A stretch of DNA of 64,000 nucleotides from a candidate division KSB1 bacterium (GCA_022566355.1 JADFJB010000002.1:1-64000); one strand, 5' to 3'. Positions 36,674 through 49,652 are shown, counted from the first letter of the stretch. Made by a program: numbers and translations. The notes: generated by a model from the sequence alone, not told the origin.

Positions 36674-37867
36674 TCAGTTTAATGTAGGCAAACAAACCTT
36701 CCCTAATATAGCATGCACCCGAGCTCCAGTAGCAGAAGGCACGTTATTGGGTTTTCCCAGCAAAGTAAAATATGCAAGGATTGCAAAGCAGGCTGCTTCT
36801 TTAATGTCTGGATCAATTCCAATAATTTCTGAAGTCAAAATCTCTGAGTCCGAAAAATAACTCTGTAATCTCTTCATTAAAAATTGGTTTTTCACTCCCC
36901 CACCGCTAACGAGGATTTCATTCCACTTTTTTTGTTCTTGTAAATTATTAATCGCATAACTAATGGTTTTTGCTGTAAGTTCGGTAACTGTGGCCAATAC
37001 ATCCAAATGAATAATTCTTTTCTTTTCTATCCTATCCCGTGCTTTTTCCAAAAATGTCGACAAAAACAATTCTCTACCGGTTGATTTGGGCGGAAATTTA
37101 TAAAAATATGGCTCCTCCAGTAACAACTCTAATAAATCGTCGTGTATCTTACCTGATTTTGCTATTTCGCCATCCTTGTCGAACGGCATTCTAAAATAAC
37201 GGTTTGCAAAATAGTCAATCAAAACATTTCCCGGTCCAGTATCAAAAGCCACGATATTTTCAGGTTCAACTTTTACTGGCAGTGAGGTTATATTAGCGAT
37301 CCCGCCAATATTCAAAACGATCCGGTTCTTTTGTGGATGGATAAAATACAAAGCATCAAAAAAAGGAACAAGTGGTGCACCCTCACCGCCCAAAGCCATA
37401 TCTGCGATTCGAAAATCTCCCACTGTTAAAATTCCGCAACTATTAGCAATAATCGCAGGATCACCAACCTGCAACGTTCCGGCTTTGTGCTCCTTTGCTT
37501 CCTCTCTTTTTGGCAAATGGATGAGGGTGTGTCCGTGGGATCCGATAAAATCAATGCTTTCAGAGTTTATTTTTTTTTCTCCGAGAAATTCTAGCAGGTA
37601 GTCCGAAAAGAGAAAACCAAGTTCAAAATTTAATCGACAAATTTCTTCTAATGAACTTTTGTTGGGAAACATGTTCCTTAAAATTAATTCCTTGATATTT
37701 GGTGCATACGTTTTTGTATCAAATGATAGAACTTCAAATCCCGGAGGTCCATTTGAAGTTGACTCGATCCGGAGATGAACCATGTCAAGGCCATCGACAG
37801 ATGTGCCGGACATTAATCCAATGGCTTGAACAATTTTTTTGTTTTTTAAATTCTCAAGCCATTTCAT
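36674..37867 (-). CDS. anmK: Anhydro-N-acetylmuramic acid kinase
   Basis: Cleaves the anhydro ring of 1,6-anhydro-MurNAc and phosphorylates it to MurNAc-6-phosphate during peptidoglycan recycling. The ATP motif GLMSGTSVDGLD (17-28), GSHGHTLIH, QVGDPAIIA, VGDFRIADMALGGEGAPLVP and AFDTGPGN are family signatures. The 397-residue length is typical. It overlaps the amino-sugar kinase gene by 14 bp, and its product is the substrate of MurQ, encoded at 58995. Confidence 0.96.
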   Translation of the reverse strand: MKWLENLKNKKIVQAIGLMSGTSVDGLDMVHLRIESTSNGPPGFEVLSFDTKTYAPNIKELILRNMFPNKSSLEEICRLNFELGFLFSDYLLEFLGEKKINSESIDFIGSHGHTLIHLPKREEAKEHKAGTLQVGDPAIIANSCGILTVGDFRIADMALGGEGAPLVPFFDALYFIHPQKNRIVLNIGGIANITSLPVKVEPENIVAFDTGPGNVLIDYFANRYFRMPFDKDGEIAKSGKIHDDLLELLLEEPYFYKFPPKSTGRELFLSTFLEKARDRIEKKRIIHLDVLATVTELTAKTISYAINNLQEQKKWNEILVSGGGVKNQFLMKRLQSYFSDSEILTSEIIGIDPDIKEAACFAILAYFTLLGKPNNVPSATGARVHAILGKVCLPTLN

Positions 37868-38831
37868 TGGATGATTTCAAATTAGACAAAATTTTATCCG
37901 TGACTTTAATCTTTAATTTTTTTAACCCCAATAAAATAGCCCCCTTGACCGGTTCTAGTTCCGGCTCGTGAATATTAATCAATTTAAAATGCTTTCCCAG
38001 GTAAGATTGCAATTTCGGCATTACCTTTTCCTTCTGAAGAAAAATAGAACCTACCGTTGCAACTTCTATAGAACCCTCTAATTTTCCCATTTGCCTTGCT
38101 ATCGAAAGTATTAAATTCCCCAATTCCTCGATTGACCGCAATATGATTTCGTTTGCGATTTGATCGCCTGAAGCCGCTTCACGAAATACCAACGGAGCAA
38201 TATCCGCTATCTCTTCCTTTACTCCCTCTTTTGCTTTATAGATTCTCGGAATTATCTCATGTATAGATTCTACTTTAAAATGATTTTCCAAGCAACTGCG
38301 TAATTTTGTTGATGGTCCCCGGTGATCATAATCTTTGAGTGCGGCTATCAATGCTTGTTGGCCTATAAAATAACCACTTCCTTCATCGCCTAATAAATAG
38401 CCCCATCCTCCGGATCTAAACAATTGGCCTGAGTCGTCTACCCCAAAACAAATTGACCCGGTTCCGGATATAGTAATGATACCTTCCCTTCCGATAAATG
38501 CCCCGATCAGTGCAACATATGCATCGCTGGTAACAAAAACCTTATTCTCAAACCCTAAAGACTCAACTGCTTTTTGTGCCCTTTTTTGATCTGGTTCCCG
38601 TCCTGCTCCGGCAAGCCCAAGCGACCAAAACACAATTTCTTCTGGTTTAAGTTTTCGTTTTTCAATAAAACTCGTAACTAAAGTTGAACAAACTTCTTTG
38701 ACTCCTGTTTCTCCAACAACTAATATGTTAGATGGACCCGCTTCGGTGGTGCAGATTGTTTTTCCGTCCAGATCACTTAAAACCGCTTTTGTTTTAGTTC
38801 CCCCGCCATCGATTCCGATTAAATATTGCAT
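37854..38831 (-). CDS. BadF/BadG-type N-acetylglucosamine (or MurNAc) kinase
   Basis: An ASKHA-fold kinase of the BadF/BadG/BcrA/BcrD group. The phosphate-1 motif is IDGGGTKTKAVLSDLDG (7-23), followed by WSLGLAGAGR, ISGTGSICFG and GGWGYLLGDEGSGYFIG, as in GlcNAc kinase and in the clostridial MurNAc/GlcNAc kinase MurK. The 325-residue length is typical. Coupling to anmK supports a role in recovering amino sugars from the wall. Exact substrate preference is inference. Confidence 0.9.
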   Translation of the reverse strand: MQYLIGIDGGGTKTKAVLSDLDGKTICTTEAGPSNILVVGETGVKEVCSTLVTSFIEKRKLKPEEIVFWSLGLAGAGREPDQKRAQKAVESLGFENKVFVTSDAYVALIGAFIGREGIITISGTGSICFGVDDSGQLFRSGGWGYLLGDEGSGYFIGQQALIAALKDYDHRGPSTKLRSCLENHFKVESIHEIIPRIYKAKEGVKEEIADIAPLVFREAASGDQIANEIILRSIEELGNLILSIARQMGKLEGSIEVATVGSIFLQKEKVMPKLQSYLGKHFKLINIHEPELEPVKGAILLGLKKLKIKVTDKILSNLKSSNEMA

Positions 38832-38946
38832 AATACTCTAAACTAAATAATTCAACAGCGGATAACACTGAAAAAAGTTATAAAGCCTGTCTTTTATCTT
38901 GATTTCCTTTTGGAGGGTTCTAATTACTTTGTTGTTTTAGCTTATT

Positions 38947-38960
38947 GTTTTGTACAAAAC
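38947..38960. promoter_or_regulatory. Perfect 14-bp palindrome upstream of the amino-sugar kinase operon
   Basis: GTTTTGTACAAAAC is an exact palindrome in the 161-bp gap between the bioY stop and the kinase start. An 11-bp inverted repeat (AACACTGAAAA at 38864-38874 and TTTTCAGTGTT at 38962-38972) encloses most of the gap. It could be an operator for the kinase-anmK operon. The lack of a GC-rich stem argues against a terminator. Confidence 0.45.
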
Positions 38961-38992
38961 ATTTTCAGTGTTCTTCGATCAAAAAGGGAAAG

Positions 38993-39562
38993 CTAAATCA
39001 AATTTCCTTTTTTCATATGATTGGTTATCCAGGCCGCAACCATTGCTTTTATCAGTGCTCCCGGTATAAACATAACAAAACCTACCATCAATGCTTTTTT
39101 TAGTGGGAGATGATTCCCCATATATAGCTTTGAAATTAGCCATAAATAAGGGACTCCCAAACCAAAAATCCAAATTTGCCCAATAACATTAATAATAAAA
39201 ATCCTCCTAAAACTCTTTTTGTTTTCTTTTTCTCTGTCTATCCTTTTGCCGACCCAATAGGCACATATTGGAAACGAAAGTAAATATCCAAATGTGGGGG
39301 TAAAAACAACTCCCAAACCTGATGTTCCGGCAAAGACCGGAAAGCCGATTAATCCTAAGGCGAGATATAACAACATGCTATAACCGCCCCAAATAGCGCC
39401 CAATAAATTCCCCGATAATAATACAAATAACGTTTGCAACGTAAAGGGAACCGGAAACATTGGAATACGGATTTGTGCACCCACCGCAGTTAACGCAGCC
39501 ATAAAACTGGAAAGGATTAATAATTTTAGCGGTGTGTTGACACCGGATTTGATTATATTCAT
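38993..39562 (-). CDS. bioY: Biotin transporter BioY (ECF S-component)
   Basis: A six-helix membrane protein that binds biotin and works alone or with an energy-coupling-factor module. The signatures VGAQIRIPMFPVPFTLQTLFVLLSG (near 27-51) and the GxxxGL-rich ALGLIGFPVFAGTSGLG segment are clear. The 189-residue length is normal. No EcfA/EcfT genes are in the window. The patatin gene is divergent, 74 bp away, so biotin-dependent control would have to act in that short region; no BirA-type operator was recognised. Confidence 0.94.
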   Translation of the reverse strand: MNIIKSGVNTPLKLLILSSFMAALTAVGAQIRIPMFPVPFTLQTLFVLLSGNLLGAIWGGYSMLLYLALGLIGFPVFAGTSGLGVVFTPTFGYLLSFPICAYWVGKRIDREKENKKSFRRIFIINVIGQIWIFGLGVPYLWLISKLYMGNHLPLKKALMVGFVMFIPGALIKAMVAAWITNHMKKGNLI

Positions 39563-39636
39563 AGAAATCTGTTGAAATTTATGTTGTTTCGTTACAAAAT
39601 TAAGGTTTAATCCAAATCAATTCAACTGGTATACCA

Positions 39637-42315
39637 TTGCTTTTAACAATCAAAATATTTTCTTTAACCCAGCAAAAACTTAATTTTTGGGTTAGCTCAG
39701 CACTTTTAGGGATTATCTTTCTCTTTCACACCACCGATGTCGGTGCATTTCAGCCCAGTAAAATTTCGCTGCCTACAAATTCCAAAAGCTTACAAACGGA
39801 GCTACTTTTTCCTCGTTATAGAAATTTAGAACCCAGAATTGCGTTGGTTCTTAGCGGCGGTGGTGCCCGGGGTATTGCTCACATCGGTATATTAAAAGTT
39901 CTTGAAGAGAACAATATCCCGATTCATTATATTGCCGGAACAAGTATGGGTAGTATTGTGGGAGGACTATTTGCTTCCGGGTACTCGGCTGACGAAATTT
40001 GGCAACAGTTGAGCAGCATTCTTTGGCAAGAAATCATCGAAGATAAACCACAACGAACAAGCCTGCTCTTTTCAAAAAAACAATCCGAAAACCGTCACTT
40101 GCTTCAAATTCGTTTAAAAGGCACAAAACCCTATATACCCCCGGCAATTTCTCCTGGCCAAAAAATGTATAACCTGCTTTACCAGTTGGTTCTCAACGCG
40201 CCATATCATGCAACAAATAATTATGATAACCTGAAAATACCCTTCCGTTCTGTTGCAACTGATTTAATCCGTGGAAAGACTGTTTTGTTTGATCATGGAG
40301 ATCTTGCTCAAGTGATGTTGGCAAGTTCGGCCATTCCATTATTATTCTCTCCGGTTTCGATAGATACCTTCCTGCTTGTAGATGGCGGCGTTTTAGCAAA
40401 TATCCCAGTTCCAGGAATAGTAGAATTTAATCCTGATTTGATCATTTCTATCGATACGACTTCTCCCCTTCGACCAAAAGATAAAATCCTTTTACCCTGG
40501 CAATTAGCCGACCAGGTTACAACCATTATGCAAGTCAGCCAGAAAAACAAAGCAAGAAAAGAGTCGGATATTGTAATAACACCAATTTTAAGGAATCGTA
40601 CGAATACGGATTTTGATAGTCTCGAAATCGTTTACCAAGCCGGTATTGATGCATGCCGGAAATCTATCGGGACAATCAAAAAGGCAATTCAAAACATCGT
40701 AACAACCGAAAATTTTCTAGATAAAAAATATTACATTGCCAACCTCACGGTTAACGGCTCACACAGTTTTGAGAAAAATGGTTTTTTACCGGAAGTCGGG
40801 ACCTCCGTAGAAAAAAACAAACTCTTAGATACATTTCAATCTCTATATAATTCCGGTCTTGTTGATTCCGTATACGGTTTGGAAGTAGATTCAAATGCGG
40901 TTGAAATCTTCGTTACATTTTCTCCTATTTTAGAAGAAATAAAATTTACTAACAACCAACAACTGTCAGATAGTCTTCTCGCTTCGATAATGAGAAACAA
41001 AAAGGGTAAGTCATTTAATATTCACACATGGCAGCTGGATCGTGAAGACATTTTAAAACTCTATCGAAAGAATGATTTTCCACTAGCCAGAATTTATAAG
41101 GAAACTTTGGATCGTTCTTTGGGCATTCTTTCCATCTTTATTGATGAAGGAAAAATCGAATCCGTCAATTTATCCGGAAACAAGAGAACTCGTTCTTCTA
41201 TTATTCTGAAGGAATACGGTTTAAAAAGGGGTGATTATTTTCGTAACTCCTTGTCCCTTAAAGGGGTAACAAATCTTTACGGAATGGGGCTTTTTGATCG
41301 TGTTCAACTTGAATATACCTGGCGTAATGATAAACTTTATCTAAATTTACGCGTTGGAGAAAGACCGTCAACTTTAGTAATTTTAAGTTATAATTTCAGC
41401 AAGGATTACGAATTTCAATCTCTTTTTCAATGGCTCGATCACAATCTTTTCGGACTTGGTAATCAAATTAAGATCGGTGGAATTGCCGGAAAAAGACACC
41501 TTTCCGGAGATTTAGAAATTCAGTTTAATCAAATATTCAACTCAGATTTTTCATTTCAATTCCATAATTACTCTTTTCAAAAACGATTGTATGCTTTTTC
41601 ACAAGGAGATATTTCCGGTGAGTATAAAGAACAACGCACCGGACTTCGTGCTTCATTTGGAAAACAGTTAAGGCGAGACGGCCTTTTGTCAACCGAATTC
41701 AGCGTAGAAAAAATTCGGCTGAAACCTGTCTTTGGATTCGGTTTTCCTGATTATAAGGACACCCTTGTTAGCCTAAAATTACAGTGGGTTGTTGACTCAC
41801 TTGACAAATTGCCCTTTCCCAAAAATGGAAGATACAATCTGTTTTATTATAAAATGTCCCCCCAATTTTTTGGTAATAGAAAATCGTTTTTTAAAATCTA
41901 TTCCAGGTTCGAATCTTACTATAGCTTTTTAAAACGATGGACCGTTAGTCCAAAAATTGTTTGGGCTGCTGCGGAGAATACGACACCCTTCCCGGAATTT
42001 TTCGATATGGGAAACAATGATCACTTTTATGGGTTTCGTTTAAATGAACTTCGCGGCCGGAGATTAATCCGAGCGAATTTGGAATTGCGCTATTTTATGC
42101 CGAGTAAAATACCAATTGATACTTATTTCTCTATTCGATACGATTTGGGGGCAATATGGAAAAACAGTTCAGATCAAATTGTAAGCAAGGATTTTATATC
42201 TGGGATTGGCGCTAAAATTTCTTTCGATTTAATCCTTGGTATCTTTTCTTTCAGCTATGGTGAAAATTCGAAGAATGGAAAAGACCTTTCTTTTGATTTA
42301 GGCTTTCAATTTTAA
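39637..42315 (+). CDS. Patatin-like phospholipase with POTRA and outer-membrane barrel (PlpD/type Vd-like)
   Basis: An outer-membrane or secreted lipase. After a likely signal segment (about 16-37), the patatin domain (about 66-335) has the oxyanion loop GGGARG (74-79), nucleophile Ser103 in GTSMG and Asp249 in DGG. POTRA-like domains follow (about 360-560, INNE- and SGNKRT-type strands), then an Omp85-type barrel (about 570-892) ending in SFDLGFQF with a terminal Phe. This is the PlpD arrangement, but at 892 residues it is longer than the Pseudomonas protein. The start is a TTG at 39637 without a good ribosome-binding site. It is one of the few left-side plus-strand genes. Confidence 0.92.
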   Translation: MLLTIKIFSLTQQKLNFWVSSALLGIIFLFHTTDVGAFQPSKISLPTNSKSLQTELLFPRYRNLEPRIALVLSGGGARGIAHIGILKVLEENNIPIHYIAGTSMGSIVGGLFASGYSADEIWQQLSSILWQEIIEDKPQRTSLLFSKKQSENRHLLQIRLKGTKPYIPPAISPGQKMYNLLYQLVLNAPYHATNNYDNLKIPFRSVATDLIRGKTVLFDHGDLAQVMLASSAIPLLFSPVSIDTFLLVDGGVLANIPVPGIVEFNPDLIISIDTTSPLRPKDKILLPWQLADQVTTIMQVSQKNKARKESDIVITPILRNRTNTDFDSLEIVYQAGIDACRKSIGTIKKAIQNIVTTENFLDKKYYIANLTVNGSHSFEKNGFLPEVGTSVEKNKLLDTFQSLYNSGLVDSVYGLEVDSNAVEIFVTFSPILEEIKFTNNQQLSDSLLASIMRNKKGKSFNIHTWQLDREDILKLYRKNDFPLARIYKETLDRSLGILSIFIDEGKIESVNLSGNKRTRSSIILKEYGLKRGDYFRNSLSLKGVTNLYGMGLFDRVQLEYTWRNDKLYLNLRVGERPSTLVILSYNFSKDYEFQSLFQWLDHNLFGLGNQIKIGGIAGKRHLSGDLEIQFNQIFNSDFSFQFHNYSFQKRLYAFSQGDISGEYKEQRTGLRASFGKQLRRDGLLSTEFSVEKIRLKPVFGFGFPDYKDTLVSLKLQWVVDSLDKLPFPKNGRYNLFYYKMSPQFFGNRKSFFKIYSRFESYYSFLKRWTVSPKIVWAAAENTTPFPEFFDMGNNDHFYGFRLNELRGRRLIRANLELRYFMPSKIPIDTYFSIRYDLGAIWKNSSDQIVSKDFISGIGAKISFDLILGIFSFSYGENSKNGKDLSFDLGFQF

Positions 42316-42605
42316 GACAGAAACGGCAATTCTTCAACTATAAATAGTACTGATTCATTTTGAAAATTCAATTTCTTTTATGATCGTTGTATTGAAGCTT
42401 TATCGTAACATTCTGGTAACTTCTATTTATTAAAAACAGCTTCTTTTATAGGTAAAAGTAGATTCTCTACGACGGAAAGTCCCACAATTTTTTTGAATGA
42501 CATATTCTAGCTCTTTGGGGGGAATCCAATGCACTCTCGATAAACAACTGTATTCTCCGCGAACTCTGCATTAATATCTCGGTTCCTGAGAAATACTGTA
42601 CCTGC

Positions 42606-45038
42606 CTAACTCTCCTCACCTTCCATTAAAGCGGCAACATCAGCCACTTTATCTCCTGGGTTTAGCCTGATTAGTCGAACGCCCTGTGTGTTTCTGCCAA
42701 TAATCGGAATGGTCTTAATCGGTAAACGTATGATGAGACCATTAGATGTAATAATCATCAAATCTTCCGTTTCGTAGACACAACGAATTGAAACCAACTT
42801 ACCTATTTTTTCCGTGGTTTTGACAGCGATTACACCTTTTCCGCCACGACGAGTAATTCTGTAATCTGGTACATTACTTCGTTTTCCATAGCCATTTTCA
42901 GACACTACAAGAAGAGTTGCTCCGCGCATGACAGTTACCATTCCAATCACCTGATCGTCCGAAGCTAATTTTACTCCCTTTACACCAGCAGCGGTTCGTC
43001 CCATGTTTCGAACTTCTTTTTCGGCAAATCTTACCGCTTTGCCTTTTTTGGTGGCCAGAATAATTTCCTGTGTTCCGTCTGTCATTTTTGCATCGATCAG
43101 CCTATCCTCTTCTCTAATAGTAATAGCGGCAATACCACCACGCCGAGGTTTACTGAAAGCGCTTAATTTGGTTTTCTTAATAATACCTTTCTTTGTGGCA
43201 AAAACAATACTGTGTTTATCATCAAATTGTCTCACCGTAATCGCTGCTCGAACGAATTCGTTCTTATTCAGTTGCAGTAAATTTACAATGGCCCGCCCCT
43301 TGGTTGCACGGCCTGATTGGGGAATATCATAAACTTTTTGCCAATAACACCGACCTTCTGTCGTAAAGAACAGAACGTAGTGGTGAGTGGAAGCCACGAA
43401 TAATTGTTCGACAAAATCTTCTTCCGTATTGGAAGCACCGGTGGAGCCTTTACCTCCCCGAATTTGCCTTCTATAACCGGTAACCGGGAATCGTTTGATA
43501 AAACCTCTATGAGAAATTGTAACGACCATATCCTCTTCGGCAATCAAATCTTCCAGATCAAATTCTTCTACAATGTGGAAAATCTCGGTTCGTCTTGCAT
43601 CACCAAATCTATCTTTTAGCTCCAAAAGTTCATCTTTAATAATTTTCATTCTTAATGCTTTGCTTTCCAAGACACTTTTCAAAAGTGCGATTTGTTTTAT
43701 TATCTCCAAGTTTTCATCTTCTATTTTCTTTCTTTCCAGGCCGGTCAATCTCTGTAAACGCATTTCTAATATTGCCTGTGCCTGTATTTCGGAAAGCTTA
43801 AATTGTTCCATTAAATTTTCTTTTGCATCACTTGGATTCTTAGATTTTTTAATGAGTGCAATGATCGCATCAATATTGTCTAATGCGATTTTTAAACCTT
43901 CCAAAATGTGGGCGCGTTTTTCCGCTTTCTCCAGGTCAAATTGTGTTCTTTTTACTACTACTTCATGGCGAAAATCAATAAAATGCTGGAGTGCTTCATG
44001 TAAATTAAGTGTCTTGGGTTCGCCGTTAACTAATGCAAGAAGATTCACCCCAAAGGTCGTTTGCATTTGTGTATGCTTATATAGTTGATTTAACACGACT
44101 TCTGCTACTGCATCCCGCTTTAAATCCAGGACAATACGCATTCCGTCACGATCCGATTCGTCCCTGATATCACTAATTCCTTCAACTTTTTTCGTCTGAA
44201 TCAAGTGAGCTATTTTTTCTTGCAATCTTGCTTTATTCACCTGGTAGGGTAACTCGGTTACAATAATACTTTCTTTACCGTTTTTATTTGTTTCAACATT
44301 AGCCCGTGCCCGCAAAATGACCCTACCCTGACCTGTTTCATAAATTTGCTTTAATTCCCTGCTTCCATAAATAATCGCTGCTGTTGGAAAATCCGGGCCT
44401 TGAATAGCTGTCATTAAACGATCTAAATCTGCTTCCGGTTCATCTATTAAAATGATTAATCCATCGATAATTTCGTTTAAGTTATGAGGCGGAATATTTG
44501 TGGCCATTCCGACAGCAATTCCGGTTGCTCCATTCACAAGTAAATTTGGAAAGACCGATGGTAAAACCGTCGGTTCTTCTAAGGTTTCATCAAAATTCGG
44601 AATAAATTTAACCGTGTTTTTTTCAAGATCCCGCAAAATCTCCATTGAAATCTTCGATAATCTAGCTTCGGTATACCGCATAGCTGCCGGTGAATCACCA
44701 TCTACAGAACCAAAGTTTCCTTGACCATCAACCAGTGGATACCGAAGAGAAAATGTTTGGACCATTCTTACCATACTATCATAAACTGCTGTATCGCCAT
44801 GGGGGTGGTACTTTCCTAGAACCTCGCCAACAATCCTTGCACTTTTTTTATAAGCTTTATCCGGGGTTAAACCCAAGTCTCGCATACCATATAAAACCCT
44901 CCTGTGTACCGGTTTCAATCCATCACGAACGTCCGGCAACGCTCGAGCAACAATCACGGACATCGAATAATCCAAATAGGACTTTTTCATCTCTTCTTCG
45001 ATATAAACCGGAATGACTCTATTTCTATTTTCAGACAT
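42606..45038 (-). CDS. gyrA: DNA gyrase subunit A
   Basis: The breakage-reunion subunit that introduces negative supercoils with GyrB. Catalytic Tyr122 lies in [10 protein letters not shown], and the quinolone-region segment [12 protein letters not shown] carries Thr83 and Asp87. The C-terminal beta-pinwheel contains the GyrA-box-like [11 protein letters not shown] and a second RRGGKG. The 810-residue length is typical. It follows gyrB by 33 bp. The convergent gap 42316-42605 (290 bp) holds no recognisable gene or terminator. Confidence 0.97.
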   Translation of the reverse strand: MSENRNRVIPVYIEEEMKKSYLDYSMSVIVARALPDVRDGLKPVHRRVLYGMRDLGLTPDKAYKKSARIVGEVLGKYHPHGDTAVYDSMVRMVQTFSLRYPLVDGQGNFGSVDGDSPAAMRYTEARLSKISMEILRDLEKNTVKFIPNFDETLEEPTVLPSVFPNLLVNGATGIAVGMATNIPPHNLNEIIDGLIILIDEPEADLDRLMTAIQGPDFPTAAIIYGSRELKQIYETGQGRVILRARANVETNKNGKESIIVTELPYQVNKARLQEKIAHLIQTKKVEGISDIRDESDRDGMRIVLDLKRDAVAEVVLNQLYKHTQMQTTFGVNLLALVNGEPKTLNLHEALQHFIDFRHEVVVKRTQFDLEKAEKRAHILEGLKIALDNIDAIIALIKKSKNPSDAKENLMEQFKLSEIQAQAILEMRLQRLTGLERKKIEDENLEIIKQIALLKSVLESKALRMKIIKDELLELKDRFGDARRTEIFHIVEEFDLEDLIAEEDMVVTISHRGFIKRFPVTGYRRQIRGGKGSTGASNTEEDFVEQLFVASTHHYVLFFTTEGRCYWQKVYDIPQSGRATKGRAIVNLLQLNKNEFVRAAITVRQFDDKHSIVFATKKGIIKKTKLSAFSKPRRGGIAAITIREEDRLIDAKMTDGTQEIILATKKGKAVRFAEKEVRNMGRTAAGVKGVKLASDDQVIGMVTVMRGATLLVVSENGYGKRSNVPDYRITRRGGKGVIAVKTTEKIGKLVSIRCVYETEDLMIITSNGLIIRLPIKTIPIIGRNTQGVRLIRLNPGDKVADVAALMEGEES

Positions 45039-45071
45039 TATTTATCTAAAATCTCCTGTAATTCTTCTTTA

Positions 45072-47314
<2,243 letters not shown>

Positions 47315-47316
47315 CG

Positions 47317-48450
47317 TTAATTATTCTGTTCCAAAACTTTATCCTCAAAAGACTCGCTTTGAATATTGATATATTCAATTTTTTTGTTATAAATCGGTTT
47401 AAGTTCGATGCTAATATCACTTTGGTGAGTAGACAAAAAAATTTGTTTTAGTTCCAAAAAATATTCCGTAACCGCTTTTTCCCTTATTTCGTCAATTTCA
47501 CTATAAACATCATCTAATAAAAATATAGGATTTTCAAGTTTCTTATCCCTTAAAATTTTGAACTCTGCAATTTTCAATGACAATAAAAAACAGCGATGCT
47601 GGCCTCTCGATGCATATTTACGAACTTCATGTTCATCAATAAAAAAAGTTATTTCATCCAGGTGTGGTCCTATAATTGTACTGCCCCTGATTATTTCCAA
47701 ATTTCTATTTTTTTCCAACACCTCTTTGAAATCCTGATAATCATTTAAATCAAGATCAAAATTTGGTTTATAACTAATAGAAAAATTTTCTACATACGAA
47801 GTTATTTCCTTATGAATTGGAATTGCATACAATTCTAAATCTTTCAAAAATTCCTTTCTCTTCAACGAAATGGCTTTCGATTTGTGAAACAATTCTTCAT
47901 CCCATGGTTCAATTTTATCTAAAAATTTATACCTGCTTTTTTTCGCATCCTGCAAAATTTTATTTCGCTGTTTCAAAATCCGAACATATTCTTGTAAAAG
48001 TTTAAAGTAATCTTTATCAAGTTGGGACAATACGAAATTTATAAATCTTCTTCGCTCAAATGGTGGGCCAGAAGTTATCGAATCATCTTCCGGTGTTAAT
48101 ATTACAATCGGAAATGATCCAATCAATTCAGACAATGATTCAATTTTAGAATGATCAATTCTAATTTGCTTTCCCAATTTTGTATCATAATAAATCTGAA
48201 TATTTTTCTCTATACCACTGTCTAAATAAATATTTGCTGTTAATCTAAAATTGTCTTTTTGAAATTGAATTAAATTAGCATCATTTCGTGTACGAAAACT
48301 TTTACTCAAACAAACAACAGAAATAGCTTCCAATAAATTGGATTTTCCAAAACCATTTAAACCATAAACGACATTTATAGAATCACAAAAATTATATTTT
48401 TTGCTGGAAAAATTTCTGAAATTTTCAACATTCAAATTCCTTAAAATCAA
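47317..48450 (-). CDS. recF: DNA replication and repair protein RecF
   Basis: An SMC-like ATPase that helps load RecA at gaps. The P-loop is GLNGFGKSN (30-38), the signature region is RKYASRGQHRCFLLSLKIAEF, and Walker B is PIFLLDDVYSEID. The 377-residue length is normal. It lies 11 bp after dnaN, the standard arrangement at bacterial origins. Confidence 0.96.
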   Translation of the reverse strand: MILRNLNVENFRNFSSKKYNFCDSINVVYGLNGFGKSNLLEAISVVCLSKSFRTRNDANLIQFQKDNFRLTANIYLDSGIEKNIQIYYDTKLGKQIRIDHSKIESLSELIGSFPIVILTPEDDSITSGPPFERRRFINFVLSQLDKDYFKLLQEYVRILKQRNKILQDAKKSRYKFLDKIEPWDEELFHKSKAISLKRKEFLKDLELYAIPIHKEITSYVENFSISYKPNFDLDLNDYQDFKEVLEKNRNLEIIRGSTIIGPHLDEITFFIDEHEVRKYASRGQHRCFLLSLKIAEFKILRDKKLENPIFLLDDVYSEIDEIREKAVTEYFLELKQIFLSTHQSDISIELKPIYNKKIEYINIQSESFEDKVLEQNN

Positions 48451-48461
48451 TAAACGCTCCG

Positions 48462-49652
48462 TTAGTCAGAAACGGAATAACTGCTTTCATCAATAGCAGT
48501 TGTCTTATTTTCAGCAGAATTTTCTGTTTTATAATTTTCATTTAACCTGACAGGCATTAGCAACATAAGTAAATCTTCATTTTCTTTTTGCTGCATCGGT
48601 AAGATCATCGTAGCAGTAATAGAAGTGTCCAACAAAATCCTGGTTTGTTCCGTATCAACATGTTTTAAAACATCCAAAAAATATTGAGAGTTAAATGCAA
48701 TATTTAAAGGATCTCCTTCTAATTCTCCATCTAATTCTTCCCGGCCTTCGCCGCCAACATCAATATCCTGAGATGAAACTTCAACTTTATTGCTTTCCAA
48801 AGATAATTGAATTTGATGGGTTAAAGTACTCGAAAAAATAGAAACACGGCGAATACTGCCAACTAAAAAATTCGTATTTAGTACTAATTTTTTAGTATTG
48901 TTTTTTGGAATCACGTTGTCATAATCCGGATATTCACTTTCCACTAAACGTGAATATATTCGAATATTCTCTAGTTCAAAAACTACATAATTCTTACTAA
49001 ATTCTATCTTAACATTACCCTCAGACTGTTCAATATTCTTATTCAACAGAGACAAAGCTTTTATGGGTACAATAAATTCTGTATCTTCACCTTTATACAT
49101 AAAATTTCTATTTATTATTCGCGATAATCTATGGCCATCCGTGCCGACCAGTCTTAACTCATTTGACGAAATTTGAAATAAGACACCCATCAATGCTGCA
49201 CGCAATTCATCCATGGAAACAGCAAACATAGTTTTTTCTATCATTCTTTGGACTTGCTGTTTTTCCATTTCAAAACCGTTCATATTTTCTTCAACTGGCA
49301 TTAACGGAAAATCAGCACCAGGATCTCCAACAATTCTATACTCACCTCTATTTGTGCTAAGTTTAATTCTGTATCCATCTTCCTGTTCAAAACGAATTTC
49401 TTCATTTCCCAATTCTCTAATAATTTCATTTAAGAATTTTGCAGGAATAGCAATGACACCATTTTCTTCTCCATTAACCTCGAATGAAGTTGAAGTTAAA
49501 ATTTCCAGATCAGTTGCTGTTAATTTTAATTGCTTATCTTCTAATTCAAACAAAATATCTGTTAATATTGGAGACGTTGTTTTAACAGGCACAACTCCAA
49601 TAATTTTTTGAAGCGCTTTATGAATTGTGTTTCGCGCTACAGAAAATTTCAT
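48462..49652 (-). CDS. dnaN: DNA polymerase III beta subunit (sliding clamp)
   Basis: The ring-shaped processivity clamp. The three-fold repeat is visible from the N-terminal MKFSVARNTIHKALQKIIGVVPVKTTSPIL through RAALMGVLFQISSNELRLVGTDGHRLS to the C-terminal ALDTSI-like end with TMILPMQQKENEDLLMLLMPVRLN. At 396 residues it is slightly longer than usual because of a polar tail of about 25 residues after the normal MPVRL terminus. The tail is Thr/Ser/Glu-rich and may be disordered. A purine-rich site precedes the ATG. Confidence 0.96.
   Translation of the reverse strand: MKFSVARNTIHKALQKIIGVVPVKTTSPILTDILFELEDKQLKLTATDLEILTSTSFEVNGEENGVIAIPAKFLNEIIRELGNEEIRFEQEDGYRIKLSTNRGEYRIVGDPGADFPLMPVEENMNGFEMEKQQVQRMIEKTMFAVSMDELRAALMGVLFQISSNELRLVGTDGHRLSRIINRNFMYKGEDTEFIVPIKALSLLNKNIEQSEGNVKIEFSKNYVVFELENIRIYSRLVESEYPDYDNVIPKNNTKKLVLNTNFLVGSIRRVSIFSSTLTHQIQLSLESNKVEVSSQDIDVGGEGREELDGELEGDPLNIAFNSQYFLDVLKHVDTEQTRILLDTSITATMILPMQQKENEDLLMLLMPVRLNENYKTENSAENKTTAIDESSYSVSD

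Noticed and set aside
38979-39173. 64-codon minus-strand frame overlapping bioY
   Set aside because: It is an alternative frame within the conserved bioY coding region.
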